Program-made: the position numbers and the translations under genes | In this document: positions 34,512 to 46,686 of the stretch, piece by piece | How the letters are laid out: the number at the start of each line of letters is the position of its first letter | How positions within the stretch are numbered: position 1 is the first letter of the stretch | The notes under the pieces: model-generated | Database searches by the model: none | The model's input: only the letters and a program-made list of their open reading frames with translations | What the model was told of the DNA's origin: nothing | Source: Sthenelais limicola | Lineage: Eukaryota; Annelida; Polychaeta; Phyllodocida; Sigalionidae | Assembly (NCBI GenBank): GCA_942159475.1 | Contig: OW804095.1 | Span: forward strand, 155,016,536 to 155,080,535 | Reading direction: 5' to 3' | Length of the DNA: 64,000 nt

Positions 34512-34915
34512 GTGATGTGTTTCAGGAGAATGAGTCATAGGTCGCAAAAATTATATTTTTCGAAGTGTTTTTTTCACAAGATCACATTATTGGAATGTTT
34601 TGATTTTTGGAGAGTATATCACTTATAGCTATATCAATCGATGTATCAAATTTCAGGACTATCTATGTAATATATCCTTTAGTTTCAAAGGTCCTCATAT
34701 GGACTACATTTAGTTACTTTACTGTTTATTGACCCCCAGAAATATTGTTAACTTTTCTATTAAAAAATACAAATATCAAACTTAGAATCTAGAAAAACTT
34801 ATTAGATTATTAGACTACTATCATTGGAATCCGCTTGATCTCATCTATTCAAATATGATGATATCTCAAAATCCATTTTTTGCGACTTATGACTCATTTT
34901 CCTAAAACGGATCAC
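34512..34915 (+). mobile_element. Family A MITE, full length with ATAT duplication
   Basis: The left end is GTGATGTGTTTCAGGAGAAT and the right end CATTTTCCTAAAACGGATCAC, the latter here split by one variable base. ATAT flanks both sides, giving a 4-bp target duplication. 404 bp, non-coding. Confidence 0.9.
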
Positions 34916-34987
34916 ATATTTCCACCATTCAGGGGTCTTTGGAAGGCCTCCACTCTTTACAGAGAATACTGCTATTTACATATATAT

Positions 34988-35399
34988 GTGATCCGTTTTA
35001 GGAAAATGTGTCATAAGTCGCAAAATATGGATTTTGAAATATTACCTTATTTGAAAAGAGGAGATCAAGCTGATTCTAATGATAGTAAACACTAGGACAC
35101 CTAATAAGTATTTCTATTATTTAAGTTTGATATGTTTAGTTTTGAAAAAAAAGTTTGCAATGTTTCTGGATGGGTAATTACCCGTAAAGTAACTAAATAT
35201 ACTCCAAACGAAGACCTTCAAAATGCAACAATATATTTAATCCAATGTCCTGAAATTTGTTACATGGATTCATATTACTATAAGTGCTAGACCCTCTAAA
35301 AATCAGAACATTTCAATAAAGAGATCTTGTGAAAAAAAAAAACACTTTGAAAAATATCCATTTTGCGACTTGTGACTCATTTTCCTGGAACACACCACA
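34988..35399 (-). mobile_element. Family A MITE, full length with ATAT duplication
   Basis: Opposite orientation to its neighbour at 34512. It begins GTGATCCGTTTTAGGAAAAT and ends TTTTCCTGGAACACACCAC. ATAT flanks both sides. Confidence 0.9.
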
Positions 35400-36019
35400 T
35401 ATTTCCTAGTCTGCTAATATTATAGTATAATATTGTACCTGTGTTATCGAAATAAAAATCTAATATCATTATTATCAAATAATATATGAGTATGTGTGTA
35501 ATGCATTATGGAGTTGATTCCTCCCTATCCAGTATACCTTGCCATTGTGCCGATATGCTGCCCACATGGGTCTCACCCATACATACAATGTGGGCACTGC
35601 TTGTCAAATAATGCTCGTCACTTAAGCTTGTTACCAAGACAACCGATTCAGACCCAGGAGGAAGCTACAGGAGGAGATTCAGTGCGACTCCCCCACGTCC
35701 ATCTTGCCTCCTCCAGTATCCCGCAGTCTGGGCTCAGAGGTGAGGGACTCCCTACAAATGGAGGGAATGCCTCTCACCGCAAAATGCCATTAATTTCATA
35801 AGGACGCCTACTCCAGGGCCGGGGATGCCATTAGCGCAGTAGGCGTCCAATCACCGACATACCATTCCTATCTGATCTAAAAGGCTCTGAGCCTAGACTG
35901 TTCTCACAGTCTTAGTTACAAACATATTTTGAGCCAAAAGAAAGAAAACCTCTTGTAACAAGTAACAACTGTAGCAATGAGCAAAAACTCTGTCCTCAGA
36001 GACAATTTGATTATTAGTG
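35400..36019. other. Spacer with an unrecognised 97-codon ORF and a hairpin
   Basis: The ORF at 35508-35801 (+) begins MELIPPYPVYLA and contains HGSHPYIQCGHC. I do not recognise it, and composition alone does not make it a gene. It is followed directly by an 11-bp stem GGACGCCTACT/AGTAGGCGTCC at 35802-35812 and 35838-35848. Confidence 0.25.
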
Positions 36020-36965
<946 letters not shown>

Positions 36966-37059
36966 TATATAGAGAGAGAGACATGCCAATGCCAATGAGC
37001 CGTGCTGCTAAAAGTTAAAACTGTTAACCCAATAATGGCCAGAGTCAGTACATTCATTT

Positions 37060-37152
37060 AACACTAGATGGCAACACTATCTATTGAGTGCACGCCAACA
37101 CGGTAGATGGCAGCACTTAATGTAATATTCAATAAAACACCAGATGGTGCCC
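37060..37152. promoter_or_regulatory. Three clustered CTCF-like motifs
   Basis: ACACTAGATGGCAACAC at 37061-37077, ACGGTAGATGGCAGCAC at 37100-37116 and ACACCAGATGGTGCCC at 37137-37152 share a core (C/G)(T/C)AGATGG(C/T)(A/G). This resembles the CTCF consensus conserved in bilaterians. Their spacing of about 36-40 bp may instead reflect a small decayed tandem repeat. There are no functional data. Confidence 0.35.
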
Positions 37153-37751
37153 GCTGTGTACAAGGGTAATAGGAACTTGTGTAACATGACTATAAACATA
37201 GTAACAAGGCAATACTCAGCAACAGGACGCTTTCATGCATGGGCGCCAACTAAATTCTTCTTAGATATCAGGGGAAATGTACAGGTGATCAAGTCATTAT
37301 AGGGGTTATCAAGTGCAGTAGGGCTGAGTTGCAAGTGTACAACTTTGAAAAGCATATTCTGATATGTCCCAGATAATTTGGAGGAACCTTTTTATTATTT
37401 TTTTTTTTTTTTGACATATTTTATTCAGGTAAACAGGCAGTTACAATCTTCACAAAAATGTTTCATAATTGTGATTTTCATCATGACCTGACCTACACTG
37501 ACTCTTATATAAGCATGGAAGTTTTTATTATCCTTTCGTTTTAATTTAATTTTAATCTTAACATAGTTATTATTGAAAATTTATAGAAAAATGTTAGAGA
37601 AATAATGAGAGATGGAGTGATGATTACTGCTATTAACATGATTATTATTTCATTCAGGCCGATGCAATATTTAATACATTATGAAATAATGCGCTATCGT
37701 TTGAGGATGGTCGCGGGCGTTGATCCATGTACTTTAAAACGTGCATACATG
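37153..37751. other. AT-rich spacer
   Basis: Contains a T-run near 37395-37412. No gene was recognised. An ORF at 37605-37886 overlaps the following repeat and is not a gene. Confidence 0.4.
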
Positions 37752-37937
37752 TATGGTGGAACCGCCGACCTCTGTATTGAGACCAACCTGAACGAGTTGT
37801 GGTCTCATAGCGAGGTGGATTTACATGGTAGAGGGGCTAATCTTATAAGAGGAAAGCAATTCGGGACTGAGAGAAACTGGTCTTAATAGAGGGGTGGTCT
37901 CTATAGACAGGTGGTCTTTATGCGAGGTTCCACTGTA
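37752..37937 (-). mobile_element. Family C (Tc1/mariner-like) MITE, left end diverged
   Basis: The right end GCGAGGTTCCACTG is followed by TA. The left end GGTGGAACC is a decayed form of CAGTGGAACCTC. The interior (GTGGTCTCATAGCGA, CAATTCGGGACTGAGAGAAA) matches the copy at 59549-59728 in reverse complement. Confidence 0.75.
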
Positions 37938-38094
37938 TACTGAAAATAGGAAGAGTTACATCAGAGCCATTAAAATTGTTTGTGAATATATGAACAATGG
38001 CTTCCCATCCAATCTCGCAATAATATATTTGTCTAAACTAACTTAATTACTATGCTGCCACTCTATATTTTTTTGGTTAAATAAAATCGGCTGG

Positions 38095-38240
38095 CAGGGT
38101 TCTGGAACGGCGGGGTAAAGGCAGGGCGGGGTTCTGACTGGCGGGGTATTGGCATGGGGGGATATTGAAAAGGGGGGTTTTCTCTTGGGGGGTTCTGACG
38201 GCAGGGTTTTGCCTAGGGGGGCTTTCACTGGCGGGATTCT
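38095..38240. repeat. G-rich imperfect tandem tract
   Basis: Irregular units of about 17-24 bp with GGCGGGGT, GGGGGGTTCTGAC and GGCAGGGTTTTG motifs. Several G4-G6 runs on the + strand give G-quadruplex potential. Non-coding. Confidence 0.7.
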
Positions 38241-38339
38241 GTCCACACACACAAAATTATTCATGATCATATTAATTTATAATCATTTATAAAATGTTTT
38301 GACATAACATTTACTTTCAGATGCGTGGTTTTTTTACAC

Positions 38340-38498
38340 CTCCTTCACGTATAGATAAAGAATGCTTTAAATTTGGAACGTCTGGAAGAACTGGGATTAC
38401 CCCGGAAGTCTGTTGACCAGCTTGTCATTTTCTATGTAACTGTTATTTTATTATTGACAAATTAAAGATTTTTCAATTCAATTCAATTCAATTCAATC
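38340..38498 (+). mobile_element. Probable non-LTR retrotransposon 3' tail
   Basis: Non-coding sequence ending in TGACAAATTAAAGATTTTTC followed by (AATTC)n. It is very like 51790-51830, which has GACAAATAAAGTATTTTTC and then (AATTC)-type repeats. That shared ending supports a LINE-type tail. Confidence 0.45.
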
Positions 38499-38782
38499 AT
38501 AAAATACATGCATTTAAGAAGTAACAGATATTTCCCATGACAAACCAGAGTAGGGATGGACTAAATCCTCACTGTGAATGTCTTATTTCATGTCATATTA
38601 TCTTTTACAATCTTGTTCCGCAAGTCAATGCAATGAATACTACTGTAAGTGTATTGTATTGGTCCTGTATGCCTAGAGTATTACACATCAAGAGGTATAT
38701 CAGAAATGTGATGTGTCACCAAAAATTATCAGAAGTAATAAAAAGAACAAAAAAACTGCGCAAAATCTCTTAGTGGACAATT
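38499..38782. other. Short spacer
   Basis: The ORF at 38537-38773 has no recognisable motif. No other feature. Confidence 0.3.
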
Positions 38783-39190
38783 GTGATGTGTTTCAGGAAA
38801 GTGAGTCATAAGTCGCAAAATTGTTATTTTTCAATGTGTTTTCTTCACAAGATCAAATTATTGGAATCTTCTGATTTTGGGGGAGTGTGTCACGTATGGA
38901 TATGTCAATCGATGTATCATATTTCAGGACAATCTATGTAATATATCCTTTGGTTTTAAAGGTCCTCATATGGACTACATTTAGTTACTTTACTGTTTAG
39001 TGACTCCCAGAAATATTGGAATCTTTTTTTTTCAAAAACGAAAATATCAAACTTAAAATCTAGAAATACTTATTGGATTATTAGACTGTTTACTATCATT
39101 GGAATCGGCTTGATCTCATCTTTTGAAATATAATAGTATCTCAAAATCCATTTTTTGCGACTTATGACTCATTTTCCTGGAACACATCAC
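38783..39190 (+). mobile_element. Family A MITE, full length with AATT duplication
   Basis: Ends GTGATGTGTTTCAGGAAAGT and TTTTCCTGGAACACATCAC, flanked on both sides by AATT. 408 bp. Confidence 0.92.
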
Positions 39191-39373
39191 AATTACTAGT
39201 AACATGTCAAAAACTGTTTCCCGGACTGTGTCTCTACGATGGGATGTGTTTCTGCAACGCATAATAACAGTTTTTTGTTTTATTAAAGTGAGCATTTATT
39301 TGACTTTTGAGTTTATTTCATGGGGAATTTGTTTTCATTAACTGCTCTTTAAAAGCTCGTTTTTCGGAGATGT

Positions 39374-39550
39374 GGGTCAGATTTTCAGAAAATGTACAAT
39401 TCAACTTCGCCAATCTTTTCGAATAACCCAAATTTCAGAGGAAAATAAAGTTCAAAATATAGTTGAATCTAGCCAAACAGTTTACTACAATGAATGCAAT
39501 GCCGAATATTCTCGAATGTACGATGCAATAGGCAGAGTGCTTACATGGAC
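39374..39550 (-). mobile_element. Family B MITE, truncated
   Basis: Starts GGGTCAGATTTTCAGAAAAT and continues in the reverse orientation (CAACTTCGCCAATCTT, AATAACCCAAATTTCAG, GCAATGCCGAATATTC). The far end is missing. Confidence 0.85.
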
Positions 39551-39701
39551 AAAAAAAGTCCAATAAATTTGTTATTACGATCGCGAGTTCCATTATATAT
39601 TTATTATATGTGCATAAAATTTGATCAAATATCAGATATCCCTGAAAAATGTATGAAAAAGTATCAGAGACAGTCCAAGCACCCCCAACTCTGTCTATGC
39701 T

Positions 39702-39842
39702 TATGAATTTGTTGACGTGCTTCGCGGAGAGCCAAGGCGCTTGTCTAGTTGTTAATTTATAGTTTGCCTACATAGAACTATGATATTAACAACTTAAACA
39801 AGGGCCTCGGATCTCTGCGAAGCCTGTCAACAAATCCATAGG
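39702..39842. mobile_element. Foldback element, about 140 bp
   Basis: ATTTGTTGACGTGCTTCGCG and its counterpart CGAAGCCTGTCAACAAAT form long imperfect inverted arms of about 50 bp with a short AT-rich middle. Almost the whole unit folds on itself, as in foldback MITEs. Confidence 0.7.
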
Positions 39843-40157
39843 CCTAGGCCTACAGTGTGGAGATAACATTAGAGCTATTTAGACAACTACATTTTTATTG
39901 TATGCATACAATACAAATATTATTATTGCTCCACACTTATTGCACCTCTCAAGAGGGATGCACATATAATAATAAATAAAATACACCGTAAGGTGGCACC
40001 ACCTTGATATAATTCCATGTCAAAGTCAAAGTCTGAAGTGTGTTTGATGAAATTCACAAATTCGAACAATGGGGGAATTTTATATACCATTGCGCATGTC
40101 AGTTACAGTGCATGCTGGGATGCATAAAAAACAGCATGCTGGGATGGAGGATAAAAT
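39843..40157. other. Spacer
   Basis: AT-rich, with a small direct repeat (GCATGCTGGGATG) near 40111 and 40134. No gene. Confidence 0.4.
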
Positions 40158-40561
40158 GTGATCCGTTTTAAGAAAATGAGTCATAAGTCGCAAAAAAATG
40201 GATTTTGAGATATCACCATATTTGAAAAGAGGAGATCAAGGTGGTTCCTATGATAGTAAACACTACCTAATAAGTATTTCTAGATTCTAAGTTTGATGTT
40301 TTTATTTTTGAAAAAAAAGGTTTGCAATGTTTCTAGATGGGTAATAACCAGTAAAGTAACTAAATATACTCCATACAAAGGCCTTCAAAACGCAAAGATA
40401 TATTTGATACAATGTCCTGAAATTTGTTACATGGACTTATATGACTATGATCTGCTAAACCCTATGAAAATCAGAACATTTCAATAAAGAAATCGTGTAA
40501 AAAAACACTTTGAAAAATATCAATTTTGCGACTTGTGACTCATTTTCTTGAAACCCATCAC
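40158..40561 (-). mobile_element. Family A MITE, full length with AAAT duplication
   Basis: Begins GTGATCCGTTTTAAGAAAAT and ends TTTTCTTGAAACCCATCAC. AAAT flanks both sides. Confidence 0.92.
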
Positions 40562-40700
40562 AAATAGACTATCCTGCCATGCTACACACTCATTCATCAC
40601 AGCTCCTGGCAGCACTCAACCTGTTTAATGCATACATAATCAAGCTCAAGCCCAGCTGCATCCAAGCGTTAAATAATTAAAAACATACCTCACGATACAT

Positions 40701-40935
40701 GGGTCAGATTTTCATGAAATGTACAATTGGCAGATCTACATATTTAGTAAGTTCTGCTACATTAGACTGAGAAATGGTCAAAACTAGGTATATCTGAGTA
40801 TATTTGATATTGAGTTGATTTAAATGATATGTTCGGTTGTGTTAAACTGAATTTTGAACAACATTATCGTCTTAAATTTGTGTTATTTGAAAGGATTGCT
40901 GAAGACAAATTATACATTTTCTGAAAATCTGACCC
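40701..40935 (+). mobile_element. Family B MITE with ACAT duplication
   Basis: Begins GGGTCAGATTTTCATGAAAT and ends TTCTGAAAATCTGACCC. ACAT precedes the left end and follows the right end. Confidence 0.9.
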
Positions 40936-41569
40936 ACATGTCAGGTAGATCTATACAGGTGGCACGGCCAAGTGCTATTGTAGGATATATGGCAGCCTCT
41001 AAACCTCGACCTATTGTCAGTAACATTTCTTTAAGGTGACTCAGTAATGAAATTCAAAACTGATAGATTTCTCTCAAATTTTGACCGATGAAACATGACA
41101 TGAAATAATGATTATTGGGTGATCTAAAAAGTAATGTATGTTTTCCCTGAAGTTTTTCTTAATTTTCTATTAAAGAATACTTTGAGAATATAACTTAAAG
41201 AAAGGATAAACATGTAATAGTTAGGCATAAAATAAACGATTTACTTGAAAAATGTTGAATCACTGATAATTACTGCATGTCCCCTACATTGCTTCTATAC
41301 TCTATTTTACTCCATTATAAACAACGTATTAGATTTAATCATTCATTAGAATTTACCGTGAGGCCAGGGTGGAAGAGTCAATCAATAAAGGTTGGTGGGA
41401 CAGTTTGTGTGGTTACCACAACAGAAGATGTTAGTTACAGAGCAAAGATTTAGTCCAGGAAGTTGATCTAATCATAGACACAAGAGGCTTTTAGTCGGTT
41501 GAATAGAGAATATCAAAAGACCTACAACACCAGTACATCAGATGGAACTAAGAAAGTAGAAAGGTCAAA
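40936..41569. other. Upstream region of the sulfotransferase-like gene
   Basis: AT-rich region before the first coding ATG. It should contain the 5' UTR and possibly the promoter. No clear TATA box or initiator was identified. Confidence 0.3.
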
Positions 41570-41834
41570 ATGAGAGGGATCGGAGATATGAGGTCCCCAA
41601 CACCTCGGATATTCTTTGGTTTTCTTCTGGCTGCGGCTGCTGGGATCCTCTTTATACATTCAAACATTTGCAAGGAGAAGCAGGCATTTATCCTGCCTAG
41701 GAGTCAAATTATACAAGGGCCATATCCTGTACCCAATCTAAAAAATGACAGCCATGAACATGTTCCTCTTCTTCCTGCTATTCGACGGCGCTTTCCACAA
41801 GCCTTCCTTCTAGGAGTTGCAAAATGTGGAACAG
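41570..41834 (+). CDS. Sulfotransferase-like gene, coding exon 1
   Basis: ATG at 41570; a second in-frame ATG lies at 41588. It encodes a short cytosolic tail, a hydrophobic anchor (FFGFLLAAAAGILFI) and a stem, and ends in the PAPS-binding loop. The donor is ACAG/GTATTG, leaving one base of a codon (phase 1). The ORF continuing into the intron to 41965 is read-through. Confidence 0.85.
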
Positions 41835-41918
41835 GTATTGAGTTTATCAAATGTTTTCACAAAATAACTCACAGAAAATGTAGTCAACACTGCATACAAG
41901 TCCAGCAGTTCCATTTAT

Positions 41919-42153
41919 GGGTCAGATTTTCAGAAAATGTACAATTGGCAGATCTACACATTTAGTAAATTCTGCTAAATTAGGCTGCAATTTGGTCAAT
42001 ACAAGATAGATTCGAGTATATTTGGCATTGCATTGATTCTAGCAATCTGTTTGGTTAGGTTGATATGTCTTTTGAACTTTATTTTCGTGTGAAATTTCTG
42101 TTATTTGAGATGATTGGTGAAGATGAATTGTACATTTTCTGAAAATCTGACCC
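41919..42153 (+). mobile_element. Family B MITE in intron 1, TTAT duplication
   Basis: Begins GGGTCAGATTTTCAGAAAAT and ends TTCTGAAAATCTGACCC. TTAT flanks both sides. It lies 85 bp into intron 1 of the sulfotransferase-like gene. Confidence 0.92.
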
Positions 42154-43252
42154 TTATATGTGATGCATGGTGAAGTTTTGATTTCAATGTGTATGTCACA
42201 AAGCACCCACCTTCAGTGTAACACATGGTCGAAATATTCAAGATTTTCTGAAATTCCCTACTTTCTTATATTTACAGATTGAGAAATAATGAGTTATATA
42301 TATACAAATTCAATGACTCTAAAACATGTCTCTATCATTTGCTAGAGCAAATCAAATCAAATGTATATAATATCTTGCATGCGACGTGTCTTTTATCTGT
42401 CATGTGGCGGACTATGTTATATTTTTGAGGAGAAAAAATAACAAAAAAATCTATGTGTTTATTGTAGGTATGTATTTTCCTCAGTAGAGGTACCCAATGT
42501 ATTCACCAAATGAAACTTGTAACCTATAACAACAAGGTATATTGAAACCCTTAATGTAATAATGACTCAACTTAAATACTTAAAATTTTTATTTATTATG
42601 AGATAACATTATATGTTTTTCTGGACTACCATGAAATTATCATTGTATGAAAATGGATCCAATAAAATTTGTTAAAAAAAAAAATAGAAAAATCTGCTTC
42701 CTCAGGTATCTGACATTCTATTATTAATAAAGCTTGTCATGATGCCTTCTCTCTAGCAGAGCCACTCGATTTGACTCCATTCAAAGAAGAGTAAACTGGA
42801 GTTGGACTCCATTGCTAAAGGAGTCAATTTGGCTCTTACAAAATCACACTTTCTGGAATTCTGATAATCCCCTCCTCAGGCGGGGCATAAATACTCTTGC
42901 AGAAGCATTGATACAAGCCTGCAATTCTACTTATCACAATTAGATGGGGTTACATTGCCCCCTCAAAATATCAGCTTTAATTAAGAATGAATAATTAAAA
43001 TTGCTGCTTTTTAGACGAATGTTTCCCATGTTATCCGTTTGCATTAATGTTTTTATCAAAACTAATCCTACCTACCTCCATTATATCAAAGCTGGTCCTA
43101 CCTAATGAGGAAGGTATAATTTCTCACCATAGTTGGCACTGCAAGCCATCTAGGTTAAAAATGAGGATTTTGCTTTGTATTCAAGCAAGATTCATATACA
43201 TATTTTTATGTGGAGTGTTTATCAAGGCTGTGTAGGACGAGGGAGGTATATA
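42154..43252. other. Intron 1 sequence without further features
   Basis: AT-rich. TCCAATAAAATTTGTT with an A-run at 42655-42688 looks like another retrotransposon tail. No gene. Confidence 0.4.
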
Positions 43253-43504
43253 CAGAGGGAGTAAAAACCAGGATTATGCGCATCCACCATATAGTTGAAA
43301 GTAATGCCACTACTACTAGCGCCAACTATTTATAAGCATGTTTGTAGTTTGCTGTCTCTGGAAAAGAGCAATCCAAGCTGCCTGGGCAATAGGCAATACT
43401 AGTGTCAACAACAGCACTGCAGCGTCACCTGGCGTGCAGTGGCTACACCATGTACCTGTCAAGCATCTGCGGCTTGTAGGGGTGTGCCGTTTCTACTCCC
43501 TCTG
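43253..43504. mobile_element. TA-flanked MITE with CAGAGGGAGTA ends
   Basis: CAGAGGGAGTA at 43253-43263 is inverted at 43494-43504 (TACTCCCTCTG). Pairing extends into AAAC/GTTT with one mismatch, and TA dinucleotides flank both ends. 252 bp and non-coding. The TA target suggests Tc1/mariner-type mobilisation. Confidence 0.7.
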
Positions 43505-44297
43505 TATATATATAAACTACTGGTAGAACTACTTATTATTATTATTATAAGATTTTATTTCCATTACACATTTACATACATGTTAAATCAAGAGACGAAT
43601 GGAAGTGGAATACCATTACCATGTACAATGATAACATGGTTTGCTGGGAAAGTTATCCTTGAGCTTAGAAAATTTCCAGCATCTGTTCTAAGCATTTTAG
43701 TCAGTTTAGCAATCATCGTCTCAAATTTCAAAGCACTGTCTATTTAGACTCTCAGATATTTATATACCACTACATCTTCTAGTTTTGTTCCATCTAGAGC
43801 TATAAGATATTGTGGTTCATCACCCAATGTATCAGTTATCCACCTGGGCTTGGGAAATAAAGTTTGAGTTTTTGATTTGTCCAAGTTTAAGGATATTTTA
43901 TTGAATTTACACCATTGACTTAAGGAGATAAGATCTCCTTGGAGGTCATTTGTTATTTGTGTTAGGTTTGAGCCTGATTTGTATATAATGGTATCGTCGG
44001 CGAACATTGGGATTTCGGATTTATTTATACAAGGGTAAGTCATTTATGTATAAATTAAACAGTACTGGACCCAGCTTGAAACCATTTATGTTGTTTCCCT
44101 TCAATTCCAAATGAATTTAATTTTTTGTAATAGTCTTCCATGGTTAACAGTATCAAAGGCTTTCCTCAGATCAAGGTAGACTGACCTAACAGCATGGTCC
44201 TGATTTAAGGCAGTATATACTTCTGACAAGTAAGTTACTATCGCATCTTAGGTCGATTTCCCTGTTCCAAATCCGAACTGGTCATTATACAACAAAT

Positions 44298-44657
44298 GTG
44301 ATCCGTTTTAGGAAAATGAGTCATAAGTCGCAAAAAATGAATTTTGAGATATCACCATAGTTGAAAAGAGGAGATCAAGCTGATTCCAATGATAGTAAAC
44401 ATTTTTAAAAAAAAAGTGTTCAATATTACTGGATGGGTAATTACCAGTAAAGTAATGTAATATACTCCATACAAAACCCTTCAAAATGCAGGAGTATATT
44501 TAATACAATGTCCTCAAATTTGTTGCATGGATTCATATGACTATAAGTACTAAACCCTCTAAAAATCAGAACATTTCAATGAAGAGACCTTGTAAGAAAA
44601 ACACTTTGAAAAATATCAATTTTGCGACTTATGACTCATTTTCTTGAAACACATCAC
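44298..44657 (-). mobile_element. Family A MITE nested in the retrotransposon, AAAT duplication
   Basis: Begins GTGATCCGTTTTAGGAAAAT and ends TTTTCTTGAAACACATCAC, with AAAT on both sides. It interrupts the RT between the YLDN and LLYNDQF segments. About 45 bp shorter than full copies through an internal deletion. Confidence 0.92.
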
Positions 44658-45839
44658 AAATTATAATTGTCTAGATACGATGATCGCTGGTTATGAATAA
44701 CCTTCTCCAACACCTTGGCTGGTAATTGTACTGGAATCATACTTGATAGTCTCTTTGGATAGAGGCCAGCTGGTTTCCTATATTGGCAAAATAGCCGTTA
44801 AAAGTAGCTGATACACTTACTGGGGGAACTAGTTTGCTTTGTTTAGTCAGCTTTATCTCTTTTCTTTCTCCTTTAGCATTTTTACTATTTTATTGGGGCT
44901 ATCTTATTCCAGAACTTCTTTGGGTTATGACTGTTTCGTTGTATCTCTTTATTTATATAGTTATTCTTTAAATTTCAAGCTTGATGATATATGATTATAC
45001 TTTGTCGCAATTATTTTGCTTAGTTTAGTAAATTAAGGTTCTTGGAATTTTTGCTAATTTAGATGAATTCCTCCTTGATAAAGGGCGTATGTTGCCTGAA
45101 ACGTCAGAACCCCAATAAACAAAACCAACATTTAATGCCCCACATCCTGTTTTCTCCTTGTTCTGGATTGAACTCACTACCTTTGAATTTAAGTAAATTA
45201 TCTCCGGCTTTCATCTGTGCAAAAAGGTCACCCGTTAGCCATTCCTACCTGGCTTATACATTTATACAGTTTTATGGAAATATTTCATCAACTAGTGATA
45301 TTATTTTGCTCAGCATTTCTTTCCAACATATTTCTTGAGTCACAGATGAAAGTAATGTGTCCCAATCAATGTTAGTCAACTTTTCTCATTACTCTTCCGG
45401 GTCATATTTTGAGTTAGACCTACATTTGAATGACACCTTTCAATATTTTTCACTTGCTTTCTTTAGTATAAGTACATAAGTGGGTATATGATCACTTAAA
45501 TTTATATTAAGGGTTGTGCACTTACTTATAATTTTTTAGTCAGTATTAGGTCTATTATTGTACTCATAGTACTTGTTATTCTAGTTGGGGTCTGAATGAG
45601 TTGCTTCAATGAAGCATTATGCTCAACTGTAAAGTTTCTCTTGCCTTGCATTTATGGTTTCTAACGTCTCACTTAATAGTTCTATTGCAGTTTTCAAATT
45701 CCCCACAGGAGGACGGTAAACATTTATGACCAAGATTTTCTTGAATTTGTTTACAATTATTTTAATGGTTTGTATTTCAATATCAGGGTTACTTATTTGA
45801 AGGTTGTCACTACCCAGTTCGACCTCATATTTACTATTT

Positions 45840-46074
45840 GGGTCAGATTTTCAGAAAATGTACAATCCAACTTCGCCAATCTTCTCAAATAACCCAAATT
45901 TCAGACGAAAATAAAGTTCAAAATACAGTTCAACCAAGCCAACCAGATGGCTAGAATCAATGCAATACAAAATATAATCGAATTTACCTAGTATTGGCCA
46001 AATTGCAGCCTAATTTAGCAGAATTTACAAAATGTGTACAGCTGCCAATTGTACATTTTCTGAAAACCTGACCC
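45840..46074 (-). mobile_element. Family B MITE nested in the retrotransposon, ATTT duplication
   Basis: Begins GGGTCAGATTTTCAGAAAAT and ends TTCTGAAAACCTGACCC. ATTT flanks both sides. It interrupts the endonuclease region. Confidence 0.93.
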
Positions 46075-46451
46075 ATTTACATAAATACCCCCCACCTGTT
46101 TTTCCCGTAGTTCTATCTAATCGATGTACGTTATAACCAGAGATGTTTATTAATCCACCATACATTTTCTCATTTAACTACGTTTCATTAATATAGACTA
46201 TATCGAAGTTGAGCTTGCTTCCTATATTGGCACTTTGTTCAATAAACTTCAAATATTAAGGCTCATTACTTTGAGACCTTTTAATTGATTAAAGTTTACT
46301 GCATCATCAAGTGAGTATATTTCATTACATGATATGTCCTGGTCTGCTACACCCTTTTTATAGGTATAGTTTGGCAGGCGTTTCAGGACCTTACTGTAAC
46401 AGGGCGTGTATATAATTAGACCTTTTCCTTAATTCTTAATTTTTGATATAT

Positions 46452-46686
46452 GGGTCAGACTTTCCGAAAATGTACAATTGGCAGCTCTACACATTTAGGG
46501 AATTCTCCTAAATTAGGCTGAAAAATGAAGAAAATCGGGTATATCTGAGTATATTTGGTATCGCATTGATTTAAAGTATCAGTTCTATTAAGTCAAACTG
46601 CATTTTGAAGCTCATTTTTGTCTTAAATGTGGGTTATTTGAGAGTATTGGTGAAAGTGAATTGTACATTTTCTGAAAATCTGACCC
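46452..46686 (+). mobile_element. Family B MITE
   Basis: Begins GGGTCAGACTTTCCGAAAAT and ends TTCTGAAAATCTGACCC. The flanks ATAT and ACAT differ by one base. It lies in intron 1, just upstream of the retrotransposon start. Confidence 0.9.

Larger units (their letters stand above)
43555..46440 (-). pseudogene. Decayed non-LTR retrotransposon (endonuclease-RT) in intron 1
   Basis: Minus-strand landmarks appear in the right order. Endonuclease: LKVMSLNI near 46300, GYNVHRLDR near 46130, NVYRPPVGNL near 45720. Linker: LTGDLFAQMKAGDN near 45200 and FNGYFANIGNQLA near 44780. RT: NDQFGFGTGKST near 44270, VYLDLRKAFDTVNHGRLL near 44160, FADDTIIY near 44005 and the thumb to about 43600. Stops and frameshifts occur throughout, so it is dead. 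It is split by a family B MITE (45840-46074) and a family A MITE (44298-44657). Removing each restores continuity of the reading. It is CR1/Rex-like; the exact clade is not determined. Confidence 0.85.

Noticed and set aside
35508..35801. 97-codon ORF as a gene
   Set aside because: There is no recognisable domain, no splice or homology support, and a hairpin directly follows. Noted only within the spacer entry.
37605..37886. 93-codon ORF as a gene
   Set aside because: Its second half is a family C MITE copy matching 59549-59728.
45063..45338. + strand ORF inside the sulfotransferase intron
   Set aside because: The minus strand here reads as the linker of the decayed retrotransposon, and the + ORF is its shadow.
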